Origin: Lolium rigidum | Lineage: Eukaryota; Streptophyta; Magnoliopsida; Poales; Poaceae | Direction of reading: 5' to 3' | DNA: 64,000 nucleotides | Assembly (NCBI RefSeq): GCF_022539505.1 | Contig: NC_061514.1 | Location: 340,488,644-340,552,643, forward strand | Shown here: one piece after another, positions 10,277 through 22,474 of the stretch | How positions within the stretch are numbered: position 1 is the first letter of the stretch | How the letters are laid out: every line of letters begins with the position of its first letter | Notes under the pieces: generated by a model | Seen by the model: only the letters and a program-made list of their open reading frames with translations | Told to the model about the DNA's origin: nothing | The model's database searches: none | Made by a program: the position numbers and the translations under genes

Positions 10277-12851
10277 TTCCTGCTCGTCCCGAGCAGGTAA
10301 ACGATAACAAAGATAATTTCGGAGTGACATGCCATCATAACCTTGATCATACTATTGTAAACATATGTAATGAATGCAGCGATCAAAACAATGGTAATGA
10401 CATGAGTAAACAAATGAATCATAAAGCAAAGACTTTTCATGAATAGTACTTCAAGACAAGCATCAATAAGTCTTGCATAAGAGTTAACTCATAAAGCAAT
10501 AAATCAAAGTAAAGGTATTGAAGCAACACAAAGGAAGATTAAGTTTCAGTGGTTGCTTTCAACTTATAACATGTATATCTCATGGATAATTGTCAACATA
10601 GAGTAATATAACAAGTGCAATATGCAAGTATGTAGGAATCAATGCACAGCTTCACACAAGTGTTTGCTTCTTGAGGTGGAGAGAAATAGGTGAACCGACT
10701 CAACATAAAAGTAAAAGAAAGGTCCTTCAAAGAGGAAAGCATCGATTGCTATATTTGTGCTAGAGCTTTTATTTTGAAAACAAGAAACAATTTTGTCAAC
10801 GGTAGTAATAAAGCATATGTATTATGTAAGTTATATCTTACAAGTTGCAAGCCTCATGCATAGTATACTAATAGTGCCCGCACCTTGTCCTAATTAACTT
10901 GGACTACCGGGATCATCGCAATACACATGTTTTAACCAAGTGTCACAAAGGGGTACCTCCATGCCGCCTGTACAAAGGTCTAAGGAGAAAGCTCGCATTT
11001 TTGATTTCTCGCTTTTGATTATTCTCAACTTAGACATCCATACCGGGACAACATAGACAACAGATAATGGACTCCTCTTTAATGCATAAGCATGTAGCAA
11101 CAATTAGTGTTCTCATATGGGATTGAGGATATATGTCAAAACTGAAACTTCCACCATGATTCATGGCTTTAGTTAGCGGCCCAATGTTCTTCTCTAACAA
11201 TATGCATGCTCTAACCAATAAAGTGGTAGATCTCCCTTACTTCAGATAAGACGGACATGCATAGCAACTCACATGATATTCAACAAAGAGTAGTTGATGG
11301 CGTCCCCGAAACATGGTTATCGCACAACAAGCAACTTAATAAGAGATAAAGTGCATAAGTACATATTCAATACCACAATAGTTTTTAAGCTATTTGTCCC
11401 ATGAGCTATATATTGCAAAGGCGAATGATGGAAATTTAAAGGTAGCACTCAAGCAATTTACTTTGGAATGGCGGAGAAATACCATGTAGTAGGTAGGTAT
11501 GGTGGACACAAATGGCATAGTGGTTGGCTCAAGGATTTTGGATGCATGAGAAGTATTCCCTCTCGATACAAGGTTTAGGCTAGCAAGGTTATTTGAAACA
11601 AACACAAGGATGAACCGGTGCAGCAAAACTCACATAAAAGACATATTGTAAACATTATAAGACTCTACACCGTCTTCCTTGTTGTTCAAAACTCAATACT
11701 AGAAATTATCTAGACTTTAGAGAGACCAAATATGCAAACCAAATTTAGCAAGCTCTAGGTGTTTCTTCATTAATGGGTGCAAAGTATATGATGCAAGAGC
11801 TTAAACATGAGCACAACAATTGCCAAGTATCAAATTATTCAAGACATTTTAGAATTACTACATGTAGCATTTCCCGATTCCAACCATATAACAATTTAAC
11901 GAAGAAGATTCAACCTTCGCCATGAATACTATGAGTAAAGCCTAAGGACATACTTGTCCATATGCAACAGCGGAGCGTGTCTCTCTCCCACACAATGAAT
12001 GCTAGGATCCATTTTATTCAAACAAAAACAAAAACAAAAACAAACCGACGCTCCAAGCAAAGTACATAAGATGTGATGGAATAAAAATATAGTTTCGAGG
12101 GAGGAACCTGATAGTGTTGTCGATGAAGAAGGGGATGCCTTGGGCATCCCCAAGCTTAGACGCTTGAGGCTTCTTAATATATGCAGGGGTGAACCACCGG
12201 GGCATCCCCAAGCTTAGAGCTTTCACTTTCCTTGATCATATTGCATCATTTCCCTCTCTTGATCCTTGAAAACTTCCTCCACACCAAACTCGAAACAACT
12301 CATTAGAGGGTTAGTGCATAATAAAAATTAACATGTTCAGAGGTGACATAATCATTCTTAACACTTCTAGACATTGCATAAAGCTACTGGACATTAATGG
12401 ATCAAAGAAATTCATCCAACATAGCAAAAGAGGCAATGCGAAATAAAAGGCAGAATCTGTCAAAACAGAACAGTCCGTAAAGATGGATTTTATCGAGGCA
12501 CCAGACTTGCTCAAATGAAAATGCCCAAATTGAATGAAAGTTGCATACATATCTGAGGATCACGCACATAAATTGGCATATTTTTCTGAGCTACCTACAG
12601 AGAGGCAGGTCAAAATTCGTGACAAAGAAAGAAATCTGTTACCGCGCAGCAATCCAAATCTAGTATGAACCTTACTATCAAAGACTTTACTTGGCACAAC
12701 AAAGCACAAAACTAAGATAAGGAGAGGTTGCTACAGTAGTAAACAACTTCCAAGACTCAAATTCAAAACAAAAATACTGTAGTAAAAACATGGGTTGTCT
12801 CCCATAAGCGCTTTTGTTTAACGCCTTTCAGCTAGGCGCAGAAAGTGTATA
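10277..12851 (-). other. Element 1, long non-coding internal region
   Basis: This 2.6-kb stretch between the gag-like ORF and the polypurine tract has no supported ORF. It contains an AAAAAC microsatellite near 12022-12045, two internal copies of the polypurine tract, and near 12806-12845 the stem-loop block that follows the ORF in all related elements. It is homologous to the 3' regions of elements B and A and, in part, element 2. Confidence 0.7.
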
Positions 12852-13532
12852 TCAAGTATTATCAAGAGATGGAGCATTGACATCATAAGCTCCCCCATCT
12901 GTAGTGGTACTAAGGGATTTGTCAATTTTAGGCCTATAATAATATTTCTTTGGTTTAGGCACTTTAGAGACATACATAAACTTTTGCTCCTTACCCACAT
13001 AAGCTTTCTCTCTAAACTTTAGAGAAGAAAAAGTTGAACCCAAAGTTCCCATAGCTTTTTCAAGTTCGCTAATCCTATTGATTTGATTATCATGGACAAC
13101 ACAAGTTCCTAGGAAACTAATTCTTTCATCAATTCCTCCTAAGGATTTATCAAGTTCATCAGTTTTATCAAGTAACATTTCCAATTTAGTTTCAACACTT
13201 GGGAAATTTTTCTCTATGGTTTCCAATTTTTTCATAACATCTTCAAGAGAGGTTTCAATTTTAACTTCATTAACAGGTGGTATTCCAAATAAACACTCAA
13301 TAATGCAACTAGCTTCTAAAGCAGGAGCGCCTAGGAAGTTACCTCCCGCAAGACAATCGAGAACATACCTATTCCAGCTAGAGATACCAACATAAAAATT
13401 TCTGAGTAGGATAGTGGTGGAGTGTTTCTTAGTGCACCTATTATGGGCATCACTAATTCTATACCAAGCATCTTTTAAACATTCTCCCCCTTGTTGCTTA
13501 AACGAACGAACTTCAACTTCAGGATTACTCAT
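12852..13532 (-). CDS. gag-like protein of element 1
   Basis: This 226-residue product resembles the C-terminal half of grass Ty3-gypsy gag. The N-terminal third has the DAWYRISDAHNRC stretch where gag proteins carry the conserved AW.R motif; residues about 95-150 are heptad-like and probably coiled coil (DVMKKLETIEKNF, KLEMLLDKTDELDKSL); the basic C-terminus (KVPKPKKYYYRPK) could bind nucleic acid. There is no CCHC knuckle. The frame stops without a protease, and the capsid N-terminus appears missing compared with element B. It would form or join virus-like particles made by a related element. Confidence 0.6.
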   Translation of the reverse strand: MSNPEVEVRSFKQQGGECLKDAWYRISDAHNRCTKKHSTTILLRNFYVGISSWNRYVLDCLAGGNFLGAPALEASCIIECLFGIPPVNEVKIETSLEDVMKKLETIEKNFPSVETKLEMLLDKTDELDKSLGGIDERISFLGTCVVHDNQINRISELEKAMGTLGSTFSSLKFREKAYVGKEQKFMYVSKVPKPKKYYYRPKIDKSLSTTTDGGAYDVNAPSLDNT

Positions 13533-13759
13533 TTTAGCAGTAGTAAATAAAGCAAACTAGATAAAGTAAATGCAAGTAACTAAATTTTTTTGTGTTTTTC
13601 GATATAGAGTGCAAGACAGTAAATAAAGTAAAACTAGCAACTAATTTTTTTGTGTTTTGATATAAGTGCAGCAAACAAAGTAGTAAATAAAATAAAGCAA
13701 GACAAAAACAAAGTAAAGAGATTGGATTGTGGAGACTCCCCTTGCAGCGTGTCTTGATC

Positions 13760-13777
13760 TCCCCGGCAACGGCGCCG
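13760..13777 (-). other. Primer-binding site of element 1 (tRNA-Asp)
   Basis: TCCCCGGCAACGGCGCC on the plus strand equals the 3' end of plant tRNA-Asp(GUC), so the minus-strand transcript anneals this tRNA. It starts 10 bases inside the 5' LTR. The last base differs from the CCA end (G instead of A). Confidence 0.8.
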
Positions 13778-13787
13778 TAAATTTGCT

Positions 13788-15383
13788 TGATGCGTGTAGT
13801 TGACACGTCCGTTGGGAACCCCAAGAGGAAGGTGTGATGCGCACAGTAGCAAGTTTCCCTCGCAAGAAACCAACGTTTAATCGAACCGAGTAGGAGTCAA
13901 GAAGCACGTCGAAGGTTGATGGCGGCGGGATGTAGTGCGGCGCAACACCAGGGATTTCGGCGCCAACGTGGAACCCGCACAACACAACCAAAGTACTTTA
14001 CCCCAACGAAACAAGTGAGGTTGTCAATCTCACCGGCTTGCCGTAACAAAGGATTAGATGTATAGTGTGGATGATGATTGTTTGCAGTAAAACAAGTAGA
14101 ACAAGTATTGCAGTAGATTGTATTCGATGTAAAAGAATGGACCAGGGTCCACAGTTCACTAGAGGTGTCTCTCCCATAAGATAAATAGCATGTTGGGTGA
14201 ACAAATTACAGTCGGGCAATTGACAAATAGAGAGGGCATAACAATGCACATACATGATATGATGAATATTGTGAGATTTAATTGGGCATTACGACAAAGT
14301 ACATAGACCGCTATCCAAGCATGCATCTATGCCTAAAAAGTCCACCTTCAGGTTATCATCCGAACCCCTTCCAGCATTAAGTTGCAAAACAACGGACAAT
14401 TGCATTAAGTATGGTGCGTAATGTAATCAATAACTACATCCTCGGACATAGCATCAATGTTTTATCCCTAGTGGCAACAAAGACATCCACAACCTTAGAA
14501 CTTTCTCGTCACCGTCCCGCATTTAATGGAGGCATGAACCCACTATCGAGCATAAATACTCCCTCTTGGAGTTAAGAGCAAAAACTTGGCCAGAGCCTCT
14601 ACTAATAACGGAGAGCATGCAAGATCATAAACAACACATAGGTAATAGATTGATAATCAACATAACATAGTATTCTCTATCCATCGGATCCCGACAAACA
14701 CAACATATAGAATTACGGATAGATGATCTTGATCATGTTAGGCAGCTCACAAGATCCGACAATGAAGCACATGAGGAGAAGACAACCATCTAGCTACCGC
14801 TATGGACCCATAGTCCAGGGGTGAACTACTCACTCATCACTCGGGAGGCGACCATGGCGGTGAAGAGTCCTCCGGGAGATGATTCCCCTCTCCGGCAGGG
14901 TGCCGGAGGTGATCTCCGGAATCCCCGAGATGGGATTGGCGGCGGCGGCGTCTCGCAAGGTTTTCCGTATCGTGGCTCTCGGCACCGGGGTTTCGCGACG
15001 AAGGCTATTTGTAGGCGGAAGGGCAGGTAAGGGGCGTCACGAGGGGCCCACACCACAGGCCGGCGCGGCCGGGGCCTGGGCCGCGCCGCCCTGGTGTGTC
15101 GCCACCTCGTGGCCCCACTTCGACTCTCCCTCGGACTTCTGGAAGCTTCGTGCAAAAATAGGACCCTGGGCGTTTATTTCGTCCAATTCCGAGAATATTT
15201 CTTTACTAGGATTTCTGAAACCAAAAACAGCAGAAAAACAAAGAATCGGCTCTTCGGCATCTCGTTAATAGGTTAGTGCCGGAAAATGCATAAATACGAC
15301 ATATAATGTGTATAAAACATGTAGATATCATCAATAATGTGGCATGGAACATAAGAAATTATCGATACGTCGGAGACGTATCA
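13788..15383 (-). repeat. Element 1, 5' LTR
   Basis: 1,596 bases, paired with 8672-10260. It ends GACGTATCA on the plus strand and is followed by the TSD ACCTT. Confidence 0.9.
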
Positions 15384-15388
15384 ACCTT

Positions 15389-15695
15389 CATGCTCCGACC
15401 TGGTCGTATGTATCCACCTCACTCCTCCCACGAGTCCGTCCGGTACTGGAACGCCGGATGGTTCTACGTGAAGAATATTACGGTTCCGGGTGTCCACGAT
15501 GGACTGCCCAAATTCATCAACAAGGCTCCGGAAGAACGCGACAGCTGGAGCTTCGTTCGCACCCTCGCCCAGTTTCCGATATTGGAAAAAGCTGCACGAA
15601 GGATCTCTTGGTTAGTCCACGACGGGCTAACCGGAACTCAGCTCACATTGAGCTGGTTTTCTCGGCGGATCCAGCCGCTGCGGTACAATGCACGC
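15389..15695 (+). pseudogene. Putative gypsy-type transposon protein, exon 1 part 2
   Basis: Continuation of gene D after element 1. With one TSD copy counted, the first base completes the split phenylalanine codon and the frame runs on without a stop. It encodes the rest of the conserved domain, including the family hallmarks SVRYWNAGWFYVKN and GVHDGLPKF, then a segment ending QPLRYNAR. It is interrupted again by element 2 exactly after a complete codon; that TSD, CACGC, is at 15691-15695. Confidence 0.75.
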
Positions 15696-17353
15696 TGATG
15701 TCTACGGGAGCTTCTATTCTTGTAGACAGTGTTGGGCCTCCAAGAGCAGAGGTTTGTAGAACAGCAGCAAGTTTCCCTTAAGTGGATCACCCAAGGTTTA
15801 TCGAACTCGTGGAGGAAGAGGTCAAAGATATCCCTCTCATGCAACCCCGCAACCACAAAGCAAGAAGTCTCTTGTGTCCCCAACACACCTAATAGGTGCA
15901 CTAGTTCGGCGAAGAGATAGTGAAATACAGGTGGTATGAATAAGTATAAGCAAGTAGTAACGCAAGAGTAGTAACGCAAGAAACAAGTAAACAAGCAGCG
16001 ATAGCAAGTATTTTAGGAACAAGGCCTAGGGATTACACTTTCACTAGTGGACACTCTCAACATTGATCACATAACAGTAATAGATAAATGCATACTCTAC
16101 ACTCTCTTGTTGGATGATGAACACATTGCGTAGGATTACACGAACCCTCAATGCCGGAGTTAACAAGCTCCACAATTCAATGTTCATATTTAAATAACCT
16201 TAGAGTGCATGAAAGATCAACACGACTAAACCAAGTACTAACACAGCATGCACACTGTCACCTTCACACTATGTAGGAGGAATAGATCACATCAATACCA
16301 TCATAGCAATAGTTAACTTCATAATCTACAAGAGATCACAATCATAGCCTACGCCAAGTATTAACACGGATGCACACACTGTCACCATTACACCGTGCAG
16401 GAGGAATAAAACTACTTTAATAACATCACTAGAGTAGCACATGGATAAATTGTGATACATAACACATTGCAATCATAAAGGGATATAAATAAGCACTTCA
16501 CTACGCCATTCATAACAGTGAATAAGTATTCTGTGAAATATAGCCTAAGAGACCCACACGGTGCACACACTGTCACCTTTACATACGTGGGACAAGGAGT
16601 CTCCGGAGATCACATAAGTAAAATTCACTTGACTAGCATAACGACATCTAGATTACAAGCATCATCATATGAATCTCAATCATGTAAGGCAACTCATGAG
16701 ATTATTGTATTGAAGTACATAGGAGAGAGATGAACCACATAGCTACCGGTACAGCCCCGAGCCTTGATGGAGAACTACTCCCTCCTCATGGGAGCCAGCA
16801 GCGTTGATGGAGATGGCGGTGGTGTCGATGGAGGCGCCTTCCGGGGGCACTTCCCCGTCCCGGCGGCGTGCCGGAACAGAGACTCCTATCCCCCAGATCT
16901 TGGCTTCGCGATGGCGGCGGCTCTGGAAGGTTTCTCGTCCCGTGGCTTTTCCGTATCGAGGTTTTAGGTCTGGGACCTTTATATAGGCGAAGAGGCGGAG
17001 TCGGAGGGTCAACGAGGCGATGACACCATAAGGCGGCGCGGCCAGGGGGTGGGCCGCGCTGGCCTATCATCTGGGGCCTGTGTGGCCCCCCTCTGGCGAC
17101 TCTCGGGTGTTCTGGATGCTTCCGGGCAAAATAGGAACCTGGGCGTTGATTTCGTCCGATTCCGAGAATATTTCGTTACTAGGATTTCGAAACCAAAAAC
17201 AGCAGAAAACAAGAATCGGCACTTCGGCATCTTGTTAATAGGTTAGTTCCAGAAAATGCACGAATATGACATAAAGTGTGCCTAAAACATGTAGATATCA
17301 TCAATAATGTGGCATGGAACATAAGAAATTATCGATACGTCGGAGACGTATCA
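15696..17353 (-). repeat. Element 2, 3' LTR
   Basis: 1,658 bases, paired with 20808-22469. On the minus strand a GC palindrome (about 17035-17060) precedes a TATA box CCTATATAAAGG (about 16978-16989). Most differences from the partner LTR are at CAG/CTG sites (see findings). Confidence 0.9.
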
Positions 17354-17369
17354 GCATCCCCAAGCTTAG

Positions 17370-19815
17370 TTCCTGCTCGTCCGGAGCAGGTAAACGATAA
17401 CAAAGATAATTTCTGAAGTGACATGCCATCATAACCTTGATCATACTATTGTAAGCATATGTAATGAATGCAGCGATCAAAACAATGGTAATGACATGAG
17501 TAAACAAATGAATCATAAAGCAAAGACTTTTCATGAATAGTACTTTCAAGACAAGCATCAATAAGTCTTGCATAAGAGTTAACTCATAAAGCAATAAATC
17601 AAAGTAAAGGTATTGAAGCAACACAAAGGAAGATTAAGTTTCAGCGGTTGCTTTCAACTTGTAACATGTATATCCCATGGATAGTTGTCAACATAGAGTA
17701 ATATAACAAGTGCAATATGCAAGTATGTAGGAATCAATGCACAGTTCACACAAGTGTTTGCTTCTTGAGGTGGAGAGAAATAGGTGAACTGACTCAGCAT
17801 AAAAGTAAAAGAATGGTCCTTCAAAGAGGAAAGCATCGATTGCTATATTTGTGCTAGAGCTTTGGTTTTGAAAACATAAAGAGAGCATAAAAGTAAAATT
17901 TTGAGAGGTGTTTGTTGTTGTCAACGAATGGTAGTGGACACTCTAACTACCTCATCAACCAGACTTTCAAGAGCGGCTCCCATGAAGGACGTTATCTCTA
18001 CCAGCAAGGTAGATCATCCCTCTTCTCTTTTGTTTACACATGTATTTTAGTTTCATTATTTATGGATGACACTCCTCCCAACCTTTTGCTTACACAAGCC
18101 ATGGCTAACCGAATCCTCGGGTGCCTTCCAACAATCACATACCATGAAGGAGTGTCTATTTGCAAAATTAAGTTGCTTACTGATGAATCGAGCAAAACAT
18201 GTAAAGAGAATTATTAATGCAAGTTAATTAATCGGGACTGGGAACCCCATTGCCAGCTCTTTTTGCAAAATTATTGGATAAGCGGATGAAGCCACTAGTC
18301 CATTGTGAAAGTCCGTCGAAGTAAATGACAAGATCGAAAGATAAAACACCACATACTTCCTCATGAGCTATAAAACATTGACACAAATAAGAGGTGATAA
18401 ATTTTGAATTATTTAAGGGTAGCACTCAAGCAATTTACTTTGGAATGGCGGAGAAATACCATGTAGTAGGTAGGTATGGTGGACACAAATGGCATAGTAG
18501 TTGGCTCAAAGATTTTGGATGCATGAGAAGTATTCCCTCTCGATACAAGGCTTAGGCTAGCAAGGTTATTTGAAACAAACACAAGGATGAACCGGTGCAG
18601 CAAAACTCACATAAAAGACATATTGTAAACATTATAAGACTCTACACCGTCTTCCTTGTTGTTCAAACTCTTTACTAGAAATTATCTAGACCTTAGAGAG
18701 ACCAATTATGCAAACCAAATTTTAGCAAGCTCTATGTATTTCTTCATTAATGGGTGCAAAGTATATGATGCAAGAGCTTAAACATGAGCACAACAATTGC
18801 CAAGTATCACATTATCCAAGACATTTTATCAATTACTACATGTAGCATTTTCCGTTTCCAACCATATAAAAATGAACGAAGCAGTTTCAACCTTCGCCAT
18901 GAACATTAAAAGCTAAGAACACATGTGTTCATATGAACCAGCGGAGCGTGTCTCTCTCCCACACAAGCATGTATTTATTCAGAGAATGAAAATAACAAAA
19001 CAAAAATAAAAGCACACAGACGCTCCAAGTAAAGTACATAAGATGTGACCGAATAAAAATATAGTTTCAAGAGAAGGAACCCGATAATTTGTCGATGAAG
19101 AAGGGGATGCCTTGGGCATCCCCAAGCTTAGATGCTTGAGTCTTCTTGAAATATGCAAGGATGAACCACCGGGGCATCCCCAAGCTTAGACTCTTCACTC
19201 TTCTTGATCATAGTATATCATCCTCCTCTCTTGACCCTTGAAAACTTCCTCCACACCAAACTCGAAACAAACTAATTAGAGGGTTAGTGCATAATCAAAA
19301 ACTCACATGTTCAGAGGTGACACAATCATTCTTAACACTTCTGGACATTGCCCAAAGCTACTGGAAGTCAATGGAACAAAGAAATCCATCCCTCATAGCA
19401 AAAGAAGCAATGCGAAATAAAAGGCAGAATCTGTCAAAACAGAACAGTCCGTAAAGACGAATTTTAAAAGGGCACCAGACTTGCTCAAATGAAAATGCTC
19501 AAATTGAATGAAAGTTGCGTACATATCCGAGGATCACTCACGTAAATTGGCATAATTTTCTGAGTTACCTACAGAGAATTAGGCCCAGATTCGTGACAGC
19601 AAGAAATCTGTTTCTGCGCAGTAATCCAAATCTAGTATTCACTTTACTATCAAAGACTTTACTTGGCACAACAATGCAACGAAACTAAGATAAGGAGAGG
19701 TTGCTACAGTAGTAAACAACTTCCAAGACACAAATATAAAACAAAGTACTGTAGCAAAATAACACATGGGTTATCTCCCAAGAAGTTCTTTCTTTATAGC
19801 CATTAAGATGGGCTC
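17370..19815 (-). other. Element 2, non-coding 3' internal region (mosaic)
   Basis: No supported ORF. 17370 to about 17870 and about 18415-19760 match element 1 closely. About 17870-18415 instead matches element C (43795-44340). Internal polypurine-tract copies lie at 19116-19131 and 19174-19189. Confidence 0.7.
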
Positions 19816-19822
19816 AGCAGTT

Positions 19823-20559
19823 TTAATGATGCACTCGCAAGAAGTAGTATTTGAAGCAAAAGAGAGCATCAAGAGGCAAATTCAAAACACATTTAAGTCT
19901 AACATGCTTCCTATGCATAGGAATCTTGTAAATAAACAAGTTCATGAAGAGCAAAGTAACAAGCATAGGAAGATAAAACAAGTGTAGCTTCAAAAATTTC
20001 AGCACATAGAGAGGTGTTTTAGTAACATGAAAATTTCTACAACCATATTTTCCTCTCTCATAATAACTTTCAGTAGCAACATGAGCAAACTCAACAATAT
20101 AACTATCACATAAAGCATTCTTATCATGAGTCTCATGCATAAAATTATTACTCTCCACATAAGCATAATCAATTTTATTAGTTGTAGTGGGAGCAAATTC
20201 AACAAAGTAGCTATCATTATTATTCTCATCAAGTGTAGGAGGCATAGTATAATCACAACAAAATTTACTCTCCATAGTAGGTGGCACCAAAAGACCACTA
20301 TCATTATAATCATCATAAATAGGAGGCAAAGTATCATCAAAGAAAATTTTCTCCTCAATGCTTGGGGGACTAAAAGATCATGAAAACCAGCTTCCCCAAG
20401 CTTAGAACTTTCTATATCATTATCAACAATGGTGTTCAAAGCGTTCATACTAATATTACTACCAGCATACAAATAAGATTTCATAGGTTTTTTAATTTTC
20501 GCATCAAACAATCCATGTTTTAAATCAGGAAATAGAATAAGAAGCTCATTCTTGTCCAT
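19823..20559 (-). pseudogene. Element 2 ORF of unknown function, split by one frameshift
   Basis: Two frames join into one conserved-looking product: a start at 20559 (beginning MDKNELLILFPDL) continues until about 20365, where the frame is lost, and resumes in the neighbouring frame to 19823. The protein is acidic and tyrosine/asparagine-rich in the middle (IYDDYNDSG, PPTMESKFCCDY, PPTLDENNNDSYF repeats of a similar theme), then has a hydrophobic, basic C-terminal quarter with a probable membrane-like segment (LFYLPMLVTLLFMNLFIYK). I do not recognise a functional domain; such ORFs occupy the gag position of non-autonomous grass retrotransposons. The shift lies in a G homopolymer (GGGGG at about 20364-20368), where one additional G would restore the frame, so it may be a sequencing error. 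Confidence 0.5.
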
Positions 20560-20691
20560 TATGCCAAACTAGTGTAAACAAGAAACAAAAAGATGCAATT
20601 GCAGGATCTAAAAGAAATAGCTTCGAGTACTTACAACGGCGAAAATAGCTTAGTAGCCGAGATCCGGAGTGTGAGTACCTTTTACCTTTCC

Positions 20692-20709
20692 TCCCCGGCA
20701 ATGGCGCCA
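20692..20709 (-). other. Second, degenerate primer-binding-site copy of element 2
   Basis: TCCCCGGCAATGGCGCCA differs from the tRNA-Asp 3' end by one base. It lies 89 bases inside the functional-looking primer site at 20781-20798 and may reflect a local duplication. Confidence 0.55.
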
Positions 20710-20780
20710 GAAAATATCTTGCTGTCCACAACTGGCGCGTGGTTGACGAGGGAGGAAATCCCTGTGTAGAAGCTTTTCGT

Positions 20781-20798
20781 TCCCCGGCAACGGCGCCA
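20781..20798 (-). other. Primer-binding site of element 2 (tRNA-Asp)
   Basis: TCCCCGGCAACGGCGCCA is an 18-base match to the tRNA-Asp(GUC) 3' end including CCA, nine bases inside the 5' LTR. Confidence 0.85.
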
Positions 20799-20807
20799 GA
20801 AAATAGC

Positions 20808-22469
20808 TGGATGTCTACGGGAGCTTCTATTCTTGTAGACAGTGTTGGGCCTCCAAGAGCAGAGGTTTGTAGAACAGCAGCAAGTTTCCCTTAAGTGGAT
20901 CACCCAAGGTTTATCGAACTCAGGGAGGAAGAGGTCAAAGATATCCCTCTCATGCAACCCTGCAACCACAAAGCAAGAAGTCTCTTGTGTCCCCAACACA
21001 CCTAATAGGTGCACTAGTTCGGCGAAGAGATAGTGAAATACAGGTGGTATGAATAAGTATAAGCGAGTAGTAACGCAGCAAGTAGTAACGCAGTAAAACA
21101 GTAAACAAGCAGCGATAGCAGTATTTTAGGAACAAGGCCTAGGGATTACACTTTCACTAGTGGACACTCTCAACATTGATCACATAACAGAATAGATAAA
21201 TGCATACTCTACACTCTCTTGTTGGATGATGAACACATTGCGTAGGATTACACGAACCCTCAATGCCGGAGTTAACAAGCTCCACAATTCAATGTTCATA
21301 TTTAAATAACCTTAGAGTGCATGAAAGATCAACACGACTAAACCAAGTACTAACACAGACATGCACACTCGTCACCTTCACACTATGTAGGAGGAATAGA
21401 TCACATCAATACCATCATAGCAATAGTTAACTTCATAATCTACAAGAGATCACAATCATAGCCTACGCCAAGTACTAACACGGATGCACACACTCGTCAC
21501 CATTACACCGTGCGGGAGGAATAAAACTACTTTAATAACATCACTAGAGTAGCACATGGATAAATTGTGATACAAAACACATTGCAATCATAAAGGGATA
21601 TAAATAAGCACTTCACTACGCCATTCATAACAGTGAATAAGTATTCTGTGAAATATAGCCTAAGAGACCCACACGGTGCACACACTAGTCACCTTTACAC
21701 ACGTGGGACAAGGAGTCTCCGGAGATCACATAAGTAAAATTCACTTGACTAGCATAACGACATCTAGATTACAAGCATCATCATATGAATCTCAATCATG
21801 TAAGGCAGCTCATGAGATTATTGTATTGAAGTACATAGGAGAGAGATGAACCACATAGCTACCGGTACAGCCCCGAGCCTTGATGGAGAACTACTCCCTC
21901 CTCATGGGAGACAGCAGCGTTGATGGAGATGGCGGTGGTGTCGATGGAGGAGCCTTCCAGGGGCACTTCCCCGTCCCGGCGGCGTGCCGGAACAGAGACT
22001 CCTGTCCCCCAGATCTTGGCTTCGCGATGGCGGCGGCTCTGGAAGGTTTCTCGTCCCGTGGCTTTTCCGTATCGAGGTTTTAGGTCTGGGACCTTTATAT
22101 AGGCGAAGAGGCGGAGTCGGAGGGTCAACGAGGCGATGACACCATAAGGCGGCGCGGCCAGGGGGTGGGCCGCGCCGGCCTATCATCTGGGGCCTGTGTG
22201 GCCCCCCTCTGGCGACTCTCGGGTGTTCTGGATGCTTCCGGGCAAAATAGGAACCTGGGCGTTGATTTCGTCCGATTCCGAGAATATTTCGTTACTAGGA
22301 TTTCTGAACCAAAAACAGAGAAAACAAGCAATCGGCACTTCGGCATCTTGTTAATAGGTTAGTTCCAGAAAATGCACGAATATGACATAAAGTGTGCCTA
22401 AAACATGTACATATCATCAATAATGTGGCATGGAACATAAGAAATTATCGATACGTCGGAGACGTATCA
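20808..22469 (-). repeat. Element 2, 5' LTR
   Basis: 1,662 bases, paired with 15696-17353. The inner terminus reads TGGATGTC where the other LTR reads TGATGTC. Confidence 0.9.
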
Positions 22470-22474
22470 CACGC

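Larger units (their letters stand above)
8672..15383 (-). mobile_element. Element 1: full-length non-autonomous Ty3-gypsy retrotransposon nested in gene D
   Basis: This 6,712-base element lies in minus orientation. LTRs are at 8672-10260 and 13788-15383, nearly identical; the TSD ACCTT is at 8667-8671 and 15384-15388. Read on the minus strand the LTR starts TGATACGTC and ends GCATCA. The primer site is tRNA-Asp type, the polypurine tract sits at 10261-10276, and the only likely coding sequence is a gag-like ORF (12852-13532). No protease, reverse transcriptase or integrase is present, so it depends on another element. The clean TSD and very similar LTRs indicate a fairly recent insertion. Confidence 0.95.
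15696..22469 (-). mobile_element. Element 2: full-length non-autonomous Ty3-gypsy retrotransposon nested in gene D
   Basis: This 6,774-base minus-orientation element has LTRs at 15696-17353 and 20808-22469 and the TSD CACGC at 15691-15695 and 22470-22474. Its LTR shares only the terminal 70 or so bases with element 1 and is otherwise a different family. The primer site is tRNA-Asp and the polypurine tract is at 17354-17369. It encodes one ORF of unknown function and no pol. Its 3' internal region is a mosaic of element 1-like and C-like sequence. Confidence 0.95.

Noticed and set aside
13760..13777. tRNA-Asp-like sequence considered as a tRNA gene
   Set aside because: Only the 18-base 3' end is present, next to an LTR; it is a primer-binding site.
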